From NCBI GenBank assembly GCA_947089855.1, contig CAMUML010000011.1:1-64000 (forward strand): a stretch of 64,000 bases of DNA, read 5' to 3'. The notes beneath the pieces are model-generated. The model worked only from the letters and a program-made list of their open reading frames with translations, was not told the origin of the DNA and ran no database searches. The stretch is from an uncultured Eubacterium sp. GTDB taxonomy: Bacteria; Bacillota; Clostridia; Lachnospirales; Lachnospiraceae. Of the stretch, positions 16,740 to 25,835 are shown in pieces. The stretch's first letter is position 1. The number at the start of each line of letters is the position of its first letter. Position numbers and translations under genes: made by a program.

Positions 16740-17477
16740 ATGCAAGAAGGCAAAAAGATTGGGCTCAAGCCATTAACAGAAGAAACAACAAATCCTGTAG
16801 CAGATCAAAGAGAAGAAAAAGCCGCCAATACCAGAATGCAGGCAGGGAAAGAAAAAGCGGTTAACCATATATTACCACAAGGGCCAAAAGAAGCCGCTAA
16901 TACCACAGTACAGCCAGCAGTAGAAGAAGCCGCTAATATCGTGAAAAACCAAGGAAACCAAGAAACAGCAAAAACGGCAATAAACCAAGAAACAGCAACG
17001 ATTGAAATGAGCCAAGCAGCGCAAGAAACGGCAAAAACCGCAGAGGATCAACAAACAGCAACGATTGAAATGAGCCAAGCAGCGCAAGAAACAGCAACGA
17101 TTGAAATGAGCCAAGCAGCGCAAGAAACGGCAAAAACCGCAGAGGATCAACAAACAGCAAATGTTGTGGTACCGCCAGCGAATGCATGTAGCTGTACAAA
17201 TAAGAAAAAAGAGCGCACACAGAAAGAATACAAAGACTTAATCCACCGCTTAAACCGGATCGAAGGGCAGGTGCGCGGGATTAGGGGTATGGTAGAAAGA
17301 GATGTATACTGCACGGATATACTGGTTCAAGTAGCAGCTGTAAACGCAGCGCTAAATAGCTTTAATAAAATGCTGCTAGCCAGCCACATTAAAACATGCG
17401 TTACAAGAGACATCCGGGAAGGAAAAGAAGAAACAGTAGATGAACTAGTTTCAGTACTTCAAAAATTAATGAAGTAA
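16740..17477 (+). CDS. csoR: CsoR copper-sensing repressor with long repeat-rich N-terminal extension
   Basis: 245 residues. The C-terminal 91 residues (from about K155) are a complete CsoR/DUF156 domain: YKDLIHRLNRIEGQVRGI, then the Cu(I) ligands C191, H216 and C220 with the spacing of classical CsoR (25 and 4). CsoR is normally about 90-120 residues. Here about 150 extra residues precede it: Gln/Ala/Thr/Glu-rich, with an exact tandem repeat TIEMSQAAQETAKTAEDQQ, and a CSC motif just before the domain. The repeats keep the frame, and the ATG at 16740 has a GGAAGGGG site, so the extension appears to be translated. Regulates the promoter at 16419 and probably copA downstream. What the extension does is unknown. 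Confidence 0.88.
   Translation: MQEGKKIGLKPLTEETTNPVADQREEKAANTRMQAGKEKAVNHILPQGPKEAANTTVQPAVEEAANIVKNQGNQETAKTAINQETATIEMSQAAQETAKTAEDQQTATIEMSQAAQETATIEMSQAAQETAKTAEDQQTANVVVPPANACSCTNKKKERTQKEYKDLIHRLNRIEGQVRGIRGMVERDVYCTDILVQVAAVNAALNSFNKMLLASHIKTCVTRDIREGKEETVDELVSVLQKLMK
16992..17153 (+). repeat. in-frame tandem DNA repeat inside csoR
   Basis: A 36-bp unit occurs three times without change (16992-17027, 17055-17090, 17091-17126), and a 27-bp unit occurs twice (17028-17054, 17127-17153). All units are multiples of three, so copy-number change would lengthen or shorten the protein without a frameshift. Confidence 0.9.
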
Positions 17478-17602
17478 TTCCAGTCCCGATAGTGGACTAC
17501 AGTGTGTTTGAATATTCTGCATATTTACCCAAATGCACAATATAATCTTTAAACTACACAACTGGAAAGCCACGCACATATCTACCGCTGCCAAAATCAG
17601 CA

Positions 17603-17830
17603 GCATCCAGAAGCTGGGGGATTCCTGCTATGCCTGCGGAGAAATGCTGCAACCTCTTAGCATTCTGGCACTGTCAGAATTTCCGGGCATGGACGCCCGG
17701 AAAAGGGGGTTGCCGCCGCGGACGGCGGGTCAATCCCCGGTTCGTCCGGTTTCAGTAACCTTGGCACAGAATGCTTAGAGGTTCCTGCATTTCGCAGCGG
17801 CATAGCAGGAATCCCCCAGCTTCTGGATGC
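17603..17830. repeat. large inverted repeat between csoR and copA
   Basis: The arms 17603-17667 and 17767-17830 are nearly perfect reverse complements over about 64 bases (the outer 32 bases are identical, the inner part has a few changes). The loop of about 100 bases holds smaller stems such as TTTCCGGGC/GCCCGGAAA and CCGCCG/CGGCGG. No gene is seen in 17478-17993. As RNA this would be one long hairpin between the repressor and the pump; it may be a non-autonomous mobile element. Confidence 0.8.
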
Positions 17831-17837
17831 AGCGTCC

Positions 17838-17891
17838 GGGAGGCCAAAACCTCCCGCATACATCATACCAGGAGGCCAAAACCTCCCGCAT
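17838..17891. repeat. two direct copies of a small GGGAGG/CCTCCC hairpin
   Basis: GGAGGCCAAAACCTCCCGCAT occurs at 17839-17859 and again at 17871-17891; each copy folds as GGAGG-loop-CCTCC. They adjoin the right arm of the large inverted repeat and repeat its GCATCCAGAA edge at 17889, so they are probably part of the same element. Confidence 0.7.
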
Positions 17892-17993
17892 CCAGAAAAG
17901 ATGATTGCCATTAGGCAGCATGAAAAGTCCAACAGCGGGAATCATAGATGTTAGGCACAAGAAAAGGCGTTTATCAACATATAAGGAGGGAAC

Positions 17994-20621
17994 ATGAAAC
18001 AATATACCGTTACTGGCATGAGCTGCGCGGCCTGCAGCGCCCGGGTAGAAAAAGCCGTATCCAAAGTACCAGGGGTTACCGCATGCTCAGTCAGCCTTTT
18101 AACAAATTCAATGGGCGTAGAGGGCGACGCAGATGCAGGTGCAGTGATAAAAGCAGTAGAAGCAGCTGGATATGGCGCTTCGCAAAAAGGTACCGTACAG
18201 AATGCACCTGGCAAGCCTGTGTCTGCAGCACAGGAAGAAGAAATGCTTGCAGACCATGATACACCAGTGCTAAAACGCCGCCTGGCAGCGTCGCTTGCTT
18301 TTTTAGCATTATTGATGTATGTTTCTATGGGGCATATGATGTGGGGGTGGCCTTTGCCAAAGGCACTTAGTATGAACCATGTTGCGGCAGGGCTGCTGCA
18401 GCTTTTGCTGGCGGCAGTGGTTATGGTAATTAACCAAAAGTTTTTTATAAATGGATTTAAGGGCCTGATACACAGGGCGCCCAATATGGATACGCTTGTC
18501 GCGCTTGGTTCCTCGGCAGCATTTGGATACAGTACGTATGCATTGTTTGCCATGACAGATGCGCAGATGCGCGGTGATATGGAAGGTGTTATGGCGTATA
18601 TGCATGAATTTTATTTTGAATCAGCAGCCATGATACTTACGCTGATTACGGTAGGTAAAATGCTGGAAGCGCGTTCCAAAGGGAAAACGACTGATGCTCT
18701 AAAAGGGCTGATGAAGCTTGCCCCAAAGACGGCGACAGTGGTCAAGGATGGGGAGCAGGTGCAGGTATCGATTGACCAGGTACAAAAAGGCGATCTATTT
18801 GTAGTCCGCCCAGGTGAACATATTCCGGTTGACGGGATTGTGTTAGAAGGCAGCAGTGCGGTGAATGAGGCTGCATTGACCGGGGAGAGTATCCCGGTTG
18901 ATAAAGCAGTTGGGGATACTGTATCTGCGGCAGCCGTAAACCAGTCTGGGTTTTTAAAATGCGAGGCGGTAAGGGTTGGCGAAGATACGGCATTGTCACA
19001 GATTATCCGGATGGTCAGTGATGCGGCAGCGTCAAAAGCGCCGATCGCAAAAGTTGCGGACCGTGTATCGGGCGTTTTTGTCCCGGCTGTCATTGCCATT
19101 GCCCTTGTAACGGCTGTGGTTTGGCTGATCGCGGGGGAAGGGATTGGGTTTGCTTTGGCCAGGGGGATTTCTGTCCTGGTTATCAGCTGCCCATGTGCAT
19201 TGGGGCTGGCAACGCCGGTTGCGATTATGGTAGGCAGCGGTGTGGGCGCAAAAAATGGGATTATGTTTAAAACGGCTGTTTCTTTGGAAGAAACGGGGAA
19301 AATGGATATTGTGGTGTTGGATAAAACAGGTACGGTTACCAATGGAACGCCAAAGGTAACGGATTTGGTACCAGTGGAGGGGGTTACAGAAGAAGAACTG
19401 CTGTTTTTGGCGGATGCACTGGAGCAAAAAAGCGAACATCCGCTGGCTGGTGCAATACGGGAATATGCTGCGCAAAAGGACATCCAGGCAGAAGGGGCAG
19501 AGGAATTTACAGCGCTGCCTGGCAATGGCTTAACCGGTGTCCACAAAGGGGTGCCAGTTTCCGGTGGGAAGTTTGATTTTATCCGTACTAAGGCAGAGGT
19601 GCCCAAACAGCTGGTTCAAAAGTCGCAGCAGCTGGCGCAGGAGGGGAAGACGCCGTTGTTTTTTGCAAAAGGCACAAAGCTGGCGGGTATGATCGCAGTA
19701 GCGGATGTGATGAAAGAAGACAGTCCACAGGCCGTGCGTGAGCTGCAGAATATGGGCATCCGCGTCGTTATGCTGACAGGGGATAACGAGTACACGGCAA
19801 AAGCAATTGGCGTACAGGCCGGTGTGGATGAGGTAATTGCAGGTGTTTTGCCAGATGGCAAAGAAAGCGTTATCCGGTCTTTAAAGGAGCAGGGAAAAAC
19901 GGCAATGGTCGGCGACGGTATTAATGATGCGCCAGCGCTGACCCGGGCGGATATTGGGATTGCGATTGGTGCTGGGACAGATATTGCCATTGATGCGGCG
20001 GATATAGTATTAATGAAAAGCCGCCTTAGCGACGTACCGGCAGCGATCCGGTTAAGCCGCGCCACCCTGCGCAATATTCATGAGAATCTTTTTTGGGCAT
20101 TTATATATAATATTATCGGCATTCCGCTGGCAGCAGGTGTATGGATCCCGCTGTTCCACTGGCAGCTGAACCCAATGTTTGGGGCAGCAGCGATGAGCCT
20201 GTCAAGTTTTTGCGTGGTAACCAATGCGCTGCGGCTAAACCTGGTATCGGTATATGATGCCAGGAAAGATAGGCCGAAACGGAAGCGGGAAAGTGCCAGC
20301 GGGAATTGGGCCAATGCACAAAAAGATGATTCAACAGCCGTACAGGCCGGCAGGGAAGCAGATATACCGGCAGATGGGCAAAACTACAAACAGAATATGG
20401 AGGGAACCAAAATGGAAAAGACCATGAGTATCGAAGGGATGATGTGTGGGCATTGTGAAGCAAGGGTAAAAAAATGCTTAGAAGCACTTGCGCAGGTGGA
20501 GGAGGCAACGGTCAGCCATGAAGCAGGGACGGCAATCGTTAAACTGAATGCACCGGTTGACGATGAAGTGCTTAAAACAGCCGTGGAAGAACAGGATTAT
20601 AAAGTTTTAGGGATCGCATAA
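17994..20621 (+). CDS. copA: Cu(I)-exporting P1B ATPase with fused C-terminal CopZ-like domain
   Basis: 875 residues. An N-terminal heavy-metal-associated domain has GMSCAAC (8-14); the ATPase core follows with LTGES, the CPC metal-transport motif in TM6 (about 397-400), DKTGT with the phosphorylated D443, [16 protein letters not shown] and the MSLSS motif of the last membrane helix. After the core, a hydrophilic linker of about 50 residues leads to a second HMA domain with GMMCGHC (815-821). CopA proteins usually carry HMA domains only at the N terminus, with CopZ encoded separately. RBS AAGGAGGG precedes ATG 17994. It lies downstream of csoR, separated by the large inverted repeat. Exports Cu(I) across the membrane. 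Confidence 0.95.
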   Translation: MKQYTVTGMSCAACSARVEKAVSKVPGVTACSVSLLTNSMGVEGDADAGAVIKAVEAAGYGASQKGTVQNAPGKPVSAAQEEEMLADHDTPVLKRRLAASLAFLALLMYVSMGHMMWGWPLPKALSMNHVAAGLLQLLLAAVVMVINQKFFINGFKGLIHRAPNMDTLVALGSSAAFGYSTYALFAMTDAQMRGDMEGVMAYMHEFYFESAAMILTLITVGKMLEARSKGKTTDALKGLMKLAPKTATVVKDGEQVQVSIDQVQKGDLFVVRPGEHIPVDGIVLEGSSAVNEAALTGESIPVDKAVGDTVSAAAVNQSGFLKCEAVRVGEDTALSQIIRMVSDAAASKAPIAKVADRVSGVFVPAVIAIALVTAVVWLIAGEGIGFALARGISVLVISCPCALGLATPVAIMVGSGVGAKNGIMFKTAVSLEETGKMDIVVLDKTGTVTNGTPKVTDLVPVEGVTEEELLFLADALEQKSEHPLAGAIREYAAQKDIQAEGAEEFTALPGNGLTGVHKGVPVSGGKFDFIRTKAEVPKQLVQKSQQLAQEGKTPLFFAKGTKLAGMIAVADVMKEDSPQAVRELQNMGIRVVMLTGDNEYTAKAIGVQAGVDEVIAGVLPDGKESVIRSLKEQGKTAMVGDGINDAPALTRADIGIAIGAGTDIAIDAADIVLMKSRLSDVPAAIRLSRATLRNIHENLFWAFIYNIIGIPLAAGVWIPLFHWQLNPMFGAAAMSLSSFCVVTNALRLNLVSVYDARKDRPKRKRESASGNWANAQKDDSTAVQAGREADIPADGQNYKQNMEGTKMEKTMSIEGMMCGHCEARVKKCLEALAQVEEATVSHEAGTAIVKLNAPVDDEVLKTAVEEQDYKVLGIA
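20399..20414 (+). promoter_or_regulatory. copZ: internal ribosome binding site and ATG for a free CopZ-like protein
   Basis: Within copA, GGAGGG at 20399-20404 is followed after seven bases by an in-frame ATG at 20412. Translation from it gives exactly 69 residues (20412-20621), the size of a free CopZ chaperone, beginning [15 protein letters not shown]. The site lies at the end of the variable linker, where a strong Shine-Dalgarno would not be needed for the fusion. That both products are made is an inference. Confidence 0.55.
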
Positions 20622-20739
20622 GCACATCAAATAGCTTAAAAATGGCCTGGGTTTGTCCGGCCCGGTTTGGCGGCGTTGCGAAGGCAAAACGCTTTTACGG
20701 GCGGGCAGCGCAGGCGCCAGAAAGGAGGTTACCGGGAAT

Positions 20740-21243
20740 ATGCATGATAGAATGACAAAAAAAGATATTGAACGTATGGAACAAGAGATCGAATACCGTA
20801 GGCTGGTTGTCCGTAAACAGGCGCTGGAGGCGGTTAAGGAGGCACGGGCACAGGGGGATTTAAGTGAAAATTTTGAATACCATGCGGCGAAAAAGGACAA
20901 AAACCAAAATGAAAGCAGGATCCGTTATTTGGAAAGGATGATAAAAACAGCGCAGATCATTGATTCGGATTCCAACGCAGATGAGGCTGGTCTGGATAAT
21001 ACCATTACCGTTTATTTTGAAGATGATGACGAAACGGAAACATTTAAGCTGGTAACGACGGTCCGGGGGAATTCGCGCAAAGGCATGATCAGTATTGACT
21101 CACCAATGGGGAAGGCGGTTTTGGGCCATAAAGTTGGGGAACGTGTAACGGTAAAAGTCAATGATTCTTATAGCTATGAGGTAGAGATCCGTGCCATTGA
21201 GAATACAGTAGACGATGGCACAGACAGCCTGCGGAAATTTTAA
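20740..21243 (+). CDS. greA: GreA/GreB-type transcription elongation factor
   Basis: 167 residues. An N-terminal antiparallel coiled coil carries the ARAQGDLSENFEYHAAKKDKNQNESRI core with the acidic pair at its tip, then the C-terminal FKBP-like domain (ISIDSPMGKAVLGHKVGERVTV). Gre factors stimulate transcript cleavage by stalled RNA polymerase. AAAGGAGG ahead of ATG 20740 fixes the start, although the frame opens earlier. It may be a second, paralogous Gre protein rather than the housekeeping copy. Confidence 0.88.
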   Translation: MHDRMTKKDIERMEQEIEYRRLVVRKQALEAVKEARAQGDLSENFEYHAAKKDKNQNESRIRYLERMIKTAQIIDSDSNADEAGLDNTITVYFEDDDETETFKLVTTVRGNSRKGMISIDSPMGKAVLGHKVGERVTVKVNDSYSYEVEIRAIENTVDDGTDSLRKF

Positions 21244-21269
21244 CTGGATGGAAACAGCGGGGGTGGGTT

Positions 21270-22040
21270 ATGACGCAGCTAGAACAATATTATAATAAAT
21301 TTTGTGAAGAAAAGCGTTTGGGCAGAAGGCATGGCCAGGTGGAATTTACCGTTTCGATGCATTATATACATAAATACCTTGCAGGAATGGAACAGCCGAA
21401 AATATTGGATGTCGGAGCTGGGACTGGGCGTTACAGTGTGCGGTTGGCACAGGAAGGGTATGACGTCACGGCTGTGGAATTGGTGAAGTATAACTTGGGC
21501 ATATTAAAATCCAAAGGCAGCAGTGTAAAAGCATATCAAGGAAATGCGTTGCGTTTGTCCCGGTTTGCCGATGAAACATTTGATATGACGCTGCTGTTTG
21601 GCCCAATGTACCATCTTCATACAGCTAAAGATAAAGTGCAGGCGCTGTCAGAAGCACGGCGGGTAACGAAAACAGGCGGTTATATCCTGGTAGCATACTG
21701 CATGAATGAATATGGCGTCTTGATGTATGGATTCCGGGATGGAAATGTAAGGGCATGCTTAAAGGACGGACGGCTGGCTGAAGGGTTCCAGTGCAAGGCA
21801 GGGGCGCAGGACTTGTATGATTATATCCGGTTGGAAGAGATTGGCCAGATAAACCAGGCGGCAAACCTGCGCCGTATCCAGATCATTGCACCAGATGGCC
21901 CTGCCAATTATATGCGCCAGGAATTAAATGCAATGGATGACGAGACATTTGCGCTTTTTATCCAATACCAGCTGGCCACTTGCGAGCGGCAGGACCTGAT
22001 TGGTGCAAGCGCACATACCGTGGATATTTTGCAAAAATAA
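21270..22040 (+). CDS. class I SAM-dependent methyltransferase
   Basis: 256 residues with motif I ILDVGAGTGRYSVRLA (about residues 46-61), the acidic end of strand 2 at TAVELVKYN, and motif IV MTLLFGPMYHLHT. Belongs to the broad methyltransf_11/25 group; the substrate cannot be told from sequence. It starts 26 bp after greA with a GGGGGTGGG site and is convergent with the debranching enzyme gene. Confidence 0.82.
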   Translation: MTQLEQYYNKFCEEKRLGRRHGQVEFTVSMHYIHKYLAGMEQPKILDVGAGTGRYSVRLAQEGYDVTAVELVKYNLGILKSKGSSVKAYQGNALRLSRFADETFDMTLLFGPMYHLHTAKDKVQALSEARRVTKTGGYILVAYCMNEYGVLMYGFRDGNVRACLKDGRLAEGFQCKAGAQDLYDYIRLEEIGQINQAANLRRIQIIAPDGPANYMRQELNAMDDETFALFIQYQLATCERQDLIGASAHTVDILQK

Positions 22041-22065
22041 AAATATGCCACGGTATTTATTATTT

Positions 22066-24189
22066 TTAGGAAGTTTGTGGTTCCGTTTTTGTTTCTGTAT
22101 GGTTATGCACGCCAACCAGTACCTGCACGCTCCTTGGCTGCAGGGAAACGGCATGGTTTTGCACTGGCCTTGGAACCGCCAGGATACTGTCTGTTTCCCA
22201 GGTGTCTACAACAACCGCCCAGTGCATATCTTGCGGAAGGCTTGGCAGATGCTGTATCACACGTTCCCAATAGGTATTGATTGATAAAAATACAATATCG
22301 TCTTCACCAGTTTCCCCGTCTGTTCCAGCATACATTACGCCGATTACATGGGAATCCCATTGGTAATGTGCATTCCAGGCTTCCGATTCGTGCAGGCTGA
22401 CCGGAGGGAACCCAATGGAACAAGCAGGCATATCTTTGCGGATCACCGCATGTTTTTTCCGGAAATGGATCATAAAACTGAAAAAGGTAAATAGATCCCT
22501 GTTTTTTTCCGGCAATGACCAGTCCAGCCATGAAATCATATTATCCTGGCAATACGTGTTGTTGTTTCCATTCTGGCTGTTCCCGAATTCGTCCCCAGCC
22601 AAAAACATCGGGGTTCCACGGCTGCAGAGCAGTACTACGCAGGCATTTTTCACCATCCGTTTGCGGAGGGCAAGAATATCGGGATCCATTGTCTTGCCTT
22701 CTACGCCACAGTTCCAGCTGTAATTATTATTGCTTCCGTCTGTATTGTCCCATCCGTTTGCTTCATTGTGCTTTTCATTATATGCGTACAGGTCATGCAG
22801 CGTAAACCCATCGTGGCAGGTAATGAAATTAATGGAAGCATTGTGGCCACGTGTTTGCGGGTCATACATATCCGTAGACCCAGTGATGCGCAGCGCCGCA
22901 TTGGAAGCCGTATCCGTATCCCCTTTCAGGAAACTGCGTATATCATCGCGGTAACGCCCGTTCCATTCTGCGAAACGGTTCCAGGAAGGGAAACTTCCGA
23001 CCTGGTACAGCCCACCCGCATCCCAAGCTTCGGCAATCAGCTTGGTACTGCCCAAAATTGGGTCAAAAGCAAGGCTTTGCAGTAACGGCGGTTTGCTCAT
23101 AGGAGAACCGTCTTCATTGCGTCCAAGGATAGAAGCAAGGTCGAACCGGAAGCCGTCCACACGGTAAGTAGTCACCCAATACCGCAGGCAATCCAAGATC
23201 ATGCGTTGGACGATCGGGTGGTTGCAGTTGAGCGTATTGCCACACCCGCTGTAATTATAGTATTCCCCATTTGGGGTCAGCATATAATAAATGTTGTTGT
23301 CAAACCCTTTGAAAGAAAAGAAATTGCCTTGCTCATTCCCTTCTGCCGTATGGTTGAATACCACATCTAAAATAATCTCAATACCGTTTTCATGCAGGCT
23401 TTTCACAAGCTGTTTTAGTTCGGTGCCTTCGCGGTTGTATTCTACACCGCCGCAGTAGCTTGTGTTCGGTGCAAAAAAGCTAACCGAATTATACCCCCAG
23501 TAGTCAATCAGTTCCCGCCCGTTGTAAGTCCGCTGGGAACCAGTTTCGTCAAATTCAAAAATCGGCATCAGCTCTACGGCATTGATACCAAGTTTTTTCA
23601 AATAAGGGATTTTCTCCATCAGTGCGGCAAACGTCCCAGGTTTTGCGCGCAGGGAACTGTCAGCCATAGAAAACCCGCGTACATGCAGTTCATAAATAAT
23701 CAGGTCTTCCATTGGGATATGCGGATAAACCAACGTGCCCCAGTCAAAGTCGTCTTTTACAACGCGCCCTTTATAAAAATGGCTTTTTCCTGTTTTAATG
23801 CCCCATACACTTTGGCCGGTGACTGCTTTTGCATAAGGATCTAGCAGATATTTGGATGCGTCAAAAATCAGGCCGTTTTCCGGTTCATATGGCCCGTCAA
23901 CGCGGTAGGCGTACTCAAATTCTTCAATGTCGAGCTTAAATACGATCATAGAATAGACATTTCCGATACGGTAATTATCTGGAAATTTTAATATTGCATA
24001 AGGGACGTCTTCGCGCCGGTGGAACAGCACAAGCTCACAGGAAGTGGCATTGTTGGAATGCACGGTAAAGTTTACGCCGCCAGGGATGGCCGTCGCACCA
24101 TTGATGTCATAAAATCCGGGCCTTACATCGTAGCCTGCGATATGGTCGAAAGGAACCAGATGAAATTTGTTCATTGGAATTGGATTCAT
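22066..24189 (-). CDS. glgX: glycogen debranching enzyme (GlgX/isoamylase type, GH13)
   Basis: 707 residues. An N-terminal CBM48-like domain (FTVHSNNATSCELVLFH, about 38-54) is followed by the GH13 barrel with the catalytic residues in VDGFRFDLASILGR (nucleophile Asp), LIAEAWDAGG (acid/base Glu) and FITCHDGFTLHD (Asp), and a C-terminal beta domain. Cleaves alpha-1,6 branches of glycogen or limit dextrins in the cytoplasm; no signal peptide is present. The final ATG is followed by MNPIPMNKF, and a GAGG site lies upstream. It stands alone, convergent with the methyltransferase gene. Confidence 0.93.
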   Translation of the reverse strand: MNPIPMNKFHLVPFDHIAGYDVRPGFYDINGATAIPGGVNFTVHSNNATSCELVLFHRREDVPYAILKFPDNYRIGNVYSMIVFKLDIEEFEYAYRVDGPYEPENGLIFDASKYLLDPYAKAVTGQSVWGIKTGKSHFYKGRVVKDDFDWGTLVYPHIPMEDLIIYELHVRGFSMADSSLRAKPGTFAALMEKIPYLKKLGINAVELMPIFEFDETGSQRTYNGRELIDYWGYNSVSFFAPNTSYCGGVEYNREGTELKQLVKSLHENGIEIILDVVFNHTAEGNEQGNFFSFKGFDNNIYYMLTPNGEYYNYSGCGNTLNCNHPIVQRMILDCLRYWVTTYRVDGFRFDLASILGRNEDGSPMSKPPLLQSLAFDPILGSTKLIAEAWDAGGLYQVGSFPSWNRFAEWNGRYRDDIRSFLKGDTDTASNAALRITGSTDMYDPQTRGHNASINFITCHDGFTLHDLYAYNEKHNEANGWDNTDGSNNNYSWNCGVEGKTMDPDILALRKRMVKNACVVLLCSRGTPMFLAGDEFGNSQNGNNNTYCQDNMISWLDWSLPEKNRDLFTFFSFMIHFRKKHAVIRKDMPACSIGFPPVSLHESEAWNAHYQWDSHVIGVMYAGTDGETGEDDIVFLSINTYWERVIQHLPSLPQDMHWAVVVDTWETDSILAVPRPVQNHAVSLQPRSVQVLVGVHNHTETKTEPQTS

Positions 24190-24323
24190 GGAAATACCTC
24201 ACTTTAATTGGAATATATTCGTTCAGTGCGCCGTATGTATATAGCCATTATAATGCAGGGAACTTGCTTTGTAAAGGAGAAGGATAAATATAAAAGTACC
24301 TGTGGTGCTGGCGGAAATGCTGA

Positions 24324-24524
24324 AAAATAATTACAGGCTTCACGCACAGGCGCAAGAGCATCAGTATATACAAAATTGATGAGAATGAAGCAAAGACAAA
24401 GGAACATGATATTTTGTGTGCAGTAAAATGTTTTCGTGATCTTGGAGCCGATATTTCGAAAATAGAAGAACTGCTGGTAAAAAATTACAGCTTATCTTAT
24501 GAGGAGGCTGAAAAGTATCTATAA
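24324..24524 (+). pseudogene. remnant of a small gene, no start codon
   Basis: An open frame of 66 codons ends at TAA 24522-24524 and reads ...HDILCAVKCFRDLGADISK, then IEELLVKNYSLSYEEAEKYL, a convincing amphipathic protein sequence, but there is no ATG/GTG/TTG with a ribosome site in the frame and a stop lies at 24321. I read it as the 3' end of a lost gene. It resembles C-terminal tails of short hypothetical proteins in Lachnospiraceae; no family is claimed. Confidence 0.4.
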
Positions 24525-24540
24525 AACTCTGTAGACATAG

Positions 24541-24562
24541 AGCCGGCCTTTAGAGGTCGGCT
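24541..24562 (+). terminator. terminator-like hairpin after the gene remnant
   Basis: AGCCGGCCT and AGGTCGGCT pair with one wobble around a 4-base loop. Only a short T-containing stretch follows. It probably served the decayed gene upstream. Confidence 0.5.
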
Positions 24563-24611
24563 TACTGTTACCCTACCCCACATTTTCAACTCTAACAATC
24601 GCGAAATAGGC

Positions 24612-24640
24612 TTGACAACCAGCCCGCGGCAGGGTAATAT
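24612..24640 (+). promoter_or_regulatory. strong sigma-70-type promoter upstream of thiS
   Basis: TTGACA at 24612-24617 and TAATAT at 24635-24640 are separated by 17 bp. Transcription should begin near 24647, only about 11 bases before the terminator hairpin at 24658. Confidence 0.7.
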
Positions 24641-24657
24641 CTTACATAGAATGCAGG

Positions 24658-24708
24658 GCCGCATGAAGGGGTACACCACCGTGGGTGTATTCTTTTGTGC
24701 GGCTTTTT
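24658..24708 (+). terminator. long terminator hairpin at the 5' end of the thi transcript
   Basis: The arms 24658-24677 and 24684-24703 pair without bulges over 20 positions, including several G-T wobbles, with core pairs GCCGCA/TGCGGC and TACACC/GGTGTA, and are followed by five T's. It is an intrinsic terminator lying directly after a strong promoter and before thiS. I could not find the TPP riboswitch core (CTGAGA together with GAACCTGAT) between 24525 and 24790. Confidence 0.75.
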
Positions 24709-24788
24709 GGTCGGCAAAATACGTTGTCCTTTGTTTTTTGCAAGGCTAACTGCAGTAGATATTAAAAATTCTTCAGGAGGTGTCAGCG

Positions 24789-24983
24789 ATGGTCCATATA
24801 AATGGAAAACAGGAGCAGGTTTCTGGAATGCAGCTGCAGGATTACCTTGTGCAGAACGGTTATCCTATGGAGGGGATTGCGGTAGAATGCAATGAAGAAA
24901 TCTTGCCCAAAAGCCAGTATAGCTCTTATGTATTAAAAGATGGCGATATTATAGAGATCGTTAGTTTTGTAGGGGGCGGCTGA
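24789..24983 (+). CDS. thiS: sulfur carrier protein ThiS
   Basis: 64 residues with the ubiquitin-like beta-grasp pattern (VHINGKQEQV, DGDIIEIVSFVGGG) and the C-terminal Gly-Gly that is adenylated and thiocarboxylated to donate sulfur for the thiazole ring. A GTG at 24780 is also in frame, but AGGAGG at 24775-24780 is correctly spaced only for the ATG at 24789. First gene of the thiSGHE unit. Confidence 0.92.
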   Translation: MVHINGKQEQVSGMQLQDYLVQNGYPMEGIAVECNEEILPKSQYSSYVLKDGDIIEIVSFVGGG

Positions 24984-25031
24984 GAGGACGCCCAAAAGAA
25001 GGACAAGCACAAAAAGAAGGGGGCATGTAAA

Positions 25032-25808
25032 ATGGATGATAATAAAGATACTTTTACGTTAGGGGGCAGGGAATTTTCTTCCCGCTTTATTTTAGGCTCT
25101 GGAAAATATTCGATGGAACTTATCCGTGCAGCGGTAGAAAATGCTGGTGCGCAGATCATTACGCTTGCGGTACGCCGCACGAATACAAAGAAAAATGAAA
25201 ATATACTGGATTATATCCCGGACCATGTGACGCTTTTGCCGAATACGTCCGGGGCCAGGGATGCGAAAGAGGCAGTGCGTATTGCGCGGATGTCGCGTGA
25301 ACTAGGCTGCGGGGATTTTGTAAAGGTCGAGATTATGAAAGACAGCAAATATCTGCTCCCGGATAATGCCGAAACGGTGCGGGCAACGGAACAGCTTGCT
25401 AAGGAGGGGTTTGTCGTGCTGCCTTATATGTATCCGGATTTGTATGCGGCCAGGGATCTGGTAAACGCCGGTGCTGCTGCTGTGATGCCGCTGGCTTCTC
25501 CGATTGGTTCCAACAAAGGGCTTGCGACAAAAGAATTTATTCAGATTTTAATTGATGAAATAGATGTGCCGATTATTGTAGATGCCGGCATTGGGCGGCC
25601 GTCCCAGGCATGTGAAGCAATGGAAATGGGGGCGGCAGCGATTATGGCAAATACCGCAATTGCAACTGCAGGCGATATTCCGGCTATGGCGGGGGCATTT
25701 AAACAGGCGATCGAAGCTGGACGCAGTGCCTATTTGGCAGGGCTTGGCAGGGTATTGGAACGCGGGGCAAGTGCGTCTGACCCATTGACTGGGTTTTTGC
25801 GTGATTAA
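25032..25808 (+). CDS. thiG: thiazole synthase ThiG
   Basis: 258 residues of a TIM-barrel thiazole synthase. It condenses deoxyxylulose-5-phosphate, dehydroglycine and the ThiS thiocarboxylate. LGSGKYSM near the start, ITLAVRR with the partner residues, [14 protein letters not shown] and [29 protein letters not shown] are all family signatures. Follows thiS by 48 bp with a GAAGGGGG site. Confidence 0.96.
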   Translation: MDDNKDTFTLGGREFSSRFILGSGKYSMELIRAAVENAGAQIITLAVRRTNTKKNENILDYIPDHVTLLPNTSGARDAKEAVRIARMSRELGCGDFVKVEIMKDSKYLLPDNAETVRATEQLAKEGFVVLPYMYPDLYAARDLVNAGAAAVMPLASPIGSNKGLATKEFIQILIDEIDVPIIVDAGIGRPSQACEAMEMGAAAIMANTAIATAGDIPAMAGAFKQAIEAGRSAYLAGLGRVLERGASASDPLTGFLRD

Positions 25809-25835
25809 ATCCGTCACGGATACATCTGTTGAGGG

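Noticed and set aside
16571-16864. 97-codon frame upstream of and overlapping csoR
   Set aside because: Different frame from the well-supported CsoR, Arg/Asn/Lys-rich with no motif, and lies in the AT-rich leader.
16992-17153. Tandem units taken at first as a CRISPR-like array
   Set aside because: Units are directly adjacent, in frame and without unique spacers; they are coding repeats of csoR.
17533-17778. Short frames within the csoR-copA inverted repeat
   Set aside because: They follow from the GC-rich palindrome and appear on both strands; no ribosome site.
18611-19606. 331-codon minus-strand frame inside copA
   Set aside because: Antisense shadow of the conserved ATPase core; Ser/Thr/Pro-rich translation without family features.
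24960-25000. GGCTGAGAGGACGCCC near the end of thiS looks like part of a TPP riboswitch
   Set aside because: It encodes the Gly-Gly end and stop of ThiS, and no GAACCTGAT partner or closing stem follows before thiG.
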